Shown here: positions 7,653 to 7,921 of the stretch, piece by piece
Position numbering within the stretch: the first letter of the stretch is position 1
Layout: each line of letters starts with the position of its first letter
NCBI GenBank assembly: GCA_028695865.1
Contig: JAQVID010000117.1
Span: 1-7,921, forward strand
Reading direction: 5' to 3'
DNA from: Thermoguttaceae bacterium
GTDB taxonomy: Bacteria; Planctomycetota; Planctomycetia; Pirellulales; Thermoguttaceae
DNA: 7,921 nucleotides
Position numbers and translations under genes: made by a program
The notes under the pieces: model-generated
What the model was told of the DNA's origin: nothing
The model's input: the letters and a program-made list of their open reading frames with translations, nothing else
Database searches by the model: none

Positions 7653-7682
7653 TGTTCGAACAGACGAAAAATCTGTTCGGAC
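7653..7682. promoter_or_regulatory. Operator-like palindrome and inverted repeat upstream of the DUF1559 promoter
   Basis: The perfect 10-bp palindrome tgttcgaaca (7653-7662) overlaps a longer inverted repeat. Its arm gttcgaacaga (7654-7664) pairs with tctgttcggac (7672-7682), giving 11 pairs including one G-T, around a 7-base loop. Neither strand has a T tract after it, so a terminator is unlikely. It sits just upstream of the candidate -35, where an activator or repressor could bind. Confidence 0.45.
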
Positions 7683-7727
7683 CGGGCGCCGCTTGGACAT
7701 CCGCGCCCCGCTCCCGTTTTTAATATG

Positions 7728-7764
7728 ACCGACTACGCGTATAAGCGGTGACCAATCAGTCGGT
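7728..7764. other. Inverted repeat near the IS-like end
   Basis: The arms accgact (7728-7734) and agtcggt (7758-7764) are perfect inverted repeats around a 23-base spacer. A T-rich stretch (7769-7784) follows on the plus strand. No plus-strand gene precedes it, so a terminator role is doubtful; a binding site or a relic of an earlier insertion are alternatives. Confidence 0.35.
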
Positions 7765-7778
7765 GTTGATTATTCTTT

Positions 7779-7796
7779 TTTATTGTCTTTATTGTC
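7779..7796 (+). repeat. Tandem 9-bp duplication tttattgtc next to the IS-like terminus
   Basis: Positions 7779-7787 and 7788-7796 are identical (tttattgtc). The second copy ends exactly where the candidate insertion sequence terminus (GTAA) begins at 7797. It may be a pre-existing duplication or a product of transposition. Confidence 0.8.
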
Positions 7797-7921
7797 GTAA
7801 CCGTTCACGGTCAGAATATGAAAATTGGGATAATCAGGAATAAATTGGCGACGGGGCAGCGGTACCATGGAGATAATGGATGAGCGTTTGGGTCATGTAA
7901 TCAAGCAGATTCCGGCCCTGC
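7797..7921 (-). mobile_element. Probable end of an IS66-like insertion sequence, truncated by window edge
   Basis: The plus strand at 7797 reads gtaaccgttcacgg. IS66-family elements have termini that start with GTAA, lying close behind the transposase stop codon, and here the gap is 37 bases. The other terminus and the 8-bp target duplication typical of the family lie outside the window, so the boundary is provisional. Confidence 0.4.
7834..7920 (-). CDS. C-terminal 28 codons of an IS66-like transposase (partial)
   Basis: Read from the right edge on the minus strand, the frame gives 28 residues ending in TGA at 7834-7836. It contains QGRNLLDYMTQTL, followed shortly by HGTAAPSP. This resembles the end of IS66-type transposases (DDE enzymes that move the element), which typically finish with a QGR-x3-DY/F segment, a short helix, then G-x-x-x-PSL. 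Here the final Leu after PS is replaced by Pro. The catalytic domain is outside the window, so activity cannot be judged, and the match rests on a short peptide remembered from the family. Confidence 0.5.
   Translation of the reverse strand, partial: QGRNLLDYMTQTLIHYLHGTAAPSPIYS

Noticed and set aside
7653..7682. LexA (SOS) box
   Set aside because: The half-sites GAAC and GTTC are spaced by 13 bases or 0 bases, not by the distances known for LexA boxes, and the downstream genes are not SOS genes.

Overview
The window most likely comes from a member of the Planctomycetota. The strongest sign is a prepilin-like DUF1559 protein with a type IV pilin leader and an H-X9-DG motif. It is followed by a small lipoprotein with a carboxypeptidase-regulatory or transthyretin-like fold. 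That gene pair is found in many copies across planctomycete genomes. The assignment rests on family knowledge, because no rRNA or other phylogenetic marker is present.

Positions 1-5401 (+ strand) hold the 3' part of one very large gene. It is open at the left edge of the window and encodes at least 1,799 residues. The visible part is a chain of cadherin/VCBS-like beta-sandwich modules separated by G-x-N-x-x-P linkers. A D/N/G-rich insert and a Ser/Thr/Glu/Ala-rich tail with a 10-residue repeat follow. It looks like an extracellular adhesin or surface stalk protein. Two module copies near the left edge are almost identical in DNA (154 bp, one difference, 681 bp apart).

Positions 5402-5776 lie between convergent genes. 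This stretch holds several hairpins, including likely terminators, and a degenerate tandem array with a 13-bp period.

Positions 5777-7499 (- strand) form a two-gene operon transcribed right to left: the DUF1559 prepilin-like protein, then the lipoprotein. Both genes have clear Shine-Dalgarno sequences. A possible promoter and an operator-like palindrome lie upstream at 7613-7682.

The right edge (7797-7921) appears to be the 3' end of an IS66-like insertion sequence: the last 28 codons of a transposase and a GTAA-type terminus, which abuts a 9-bp tandem duplication. No CRISPR array, tRNA, rRNA or recognised defence system is visible. The adhesin, the secreted prepilin-like protein and the lipoprotein all point to the cell envelope, but nothing in the sequence shows that they act together.
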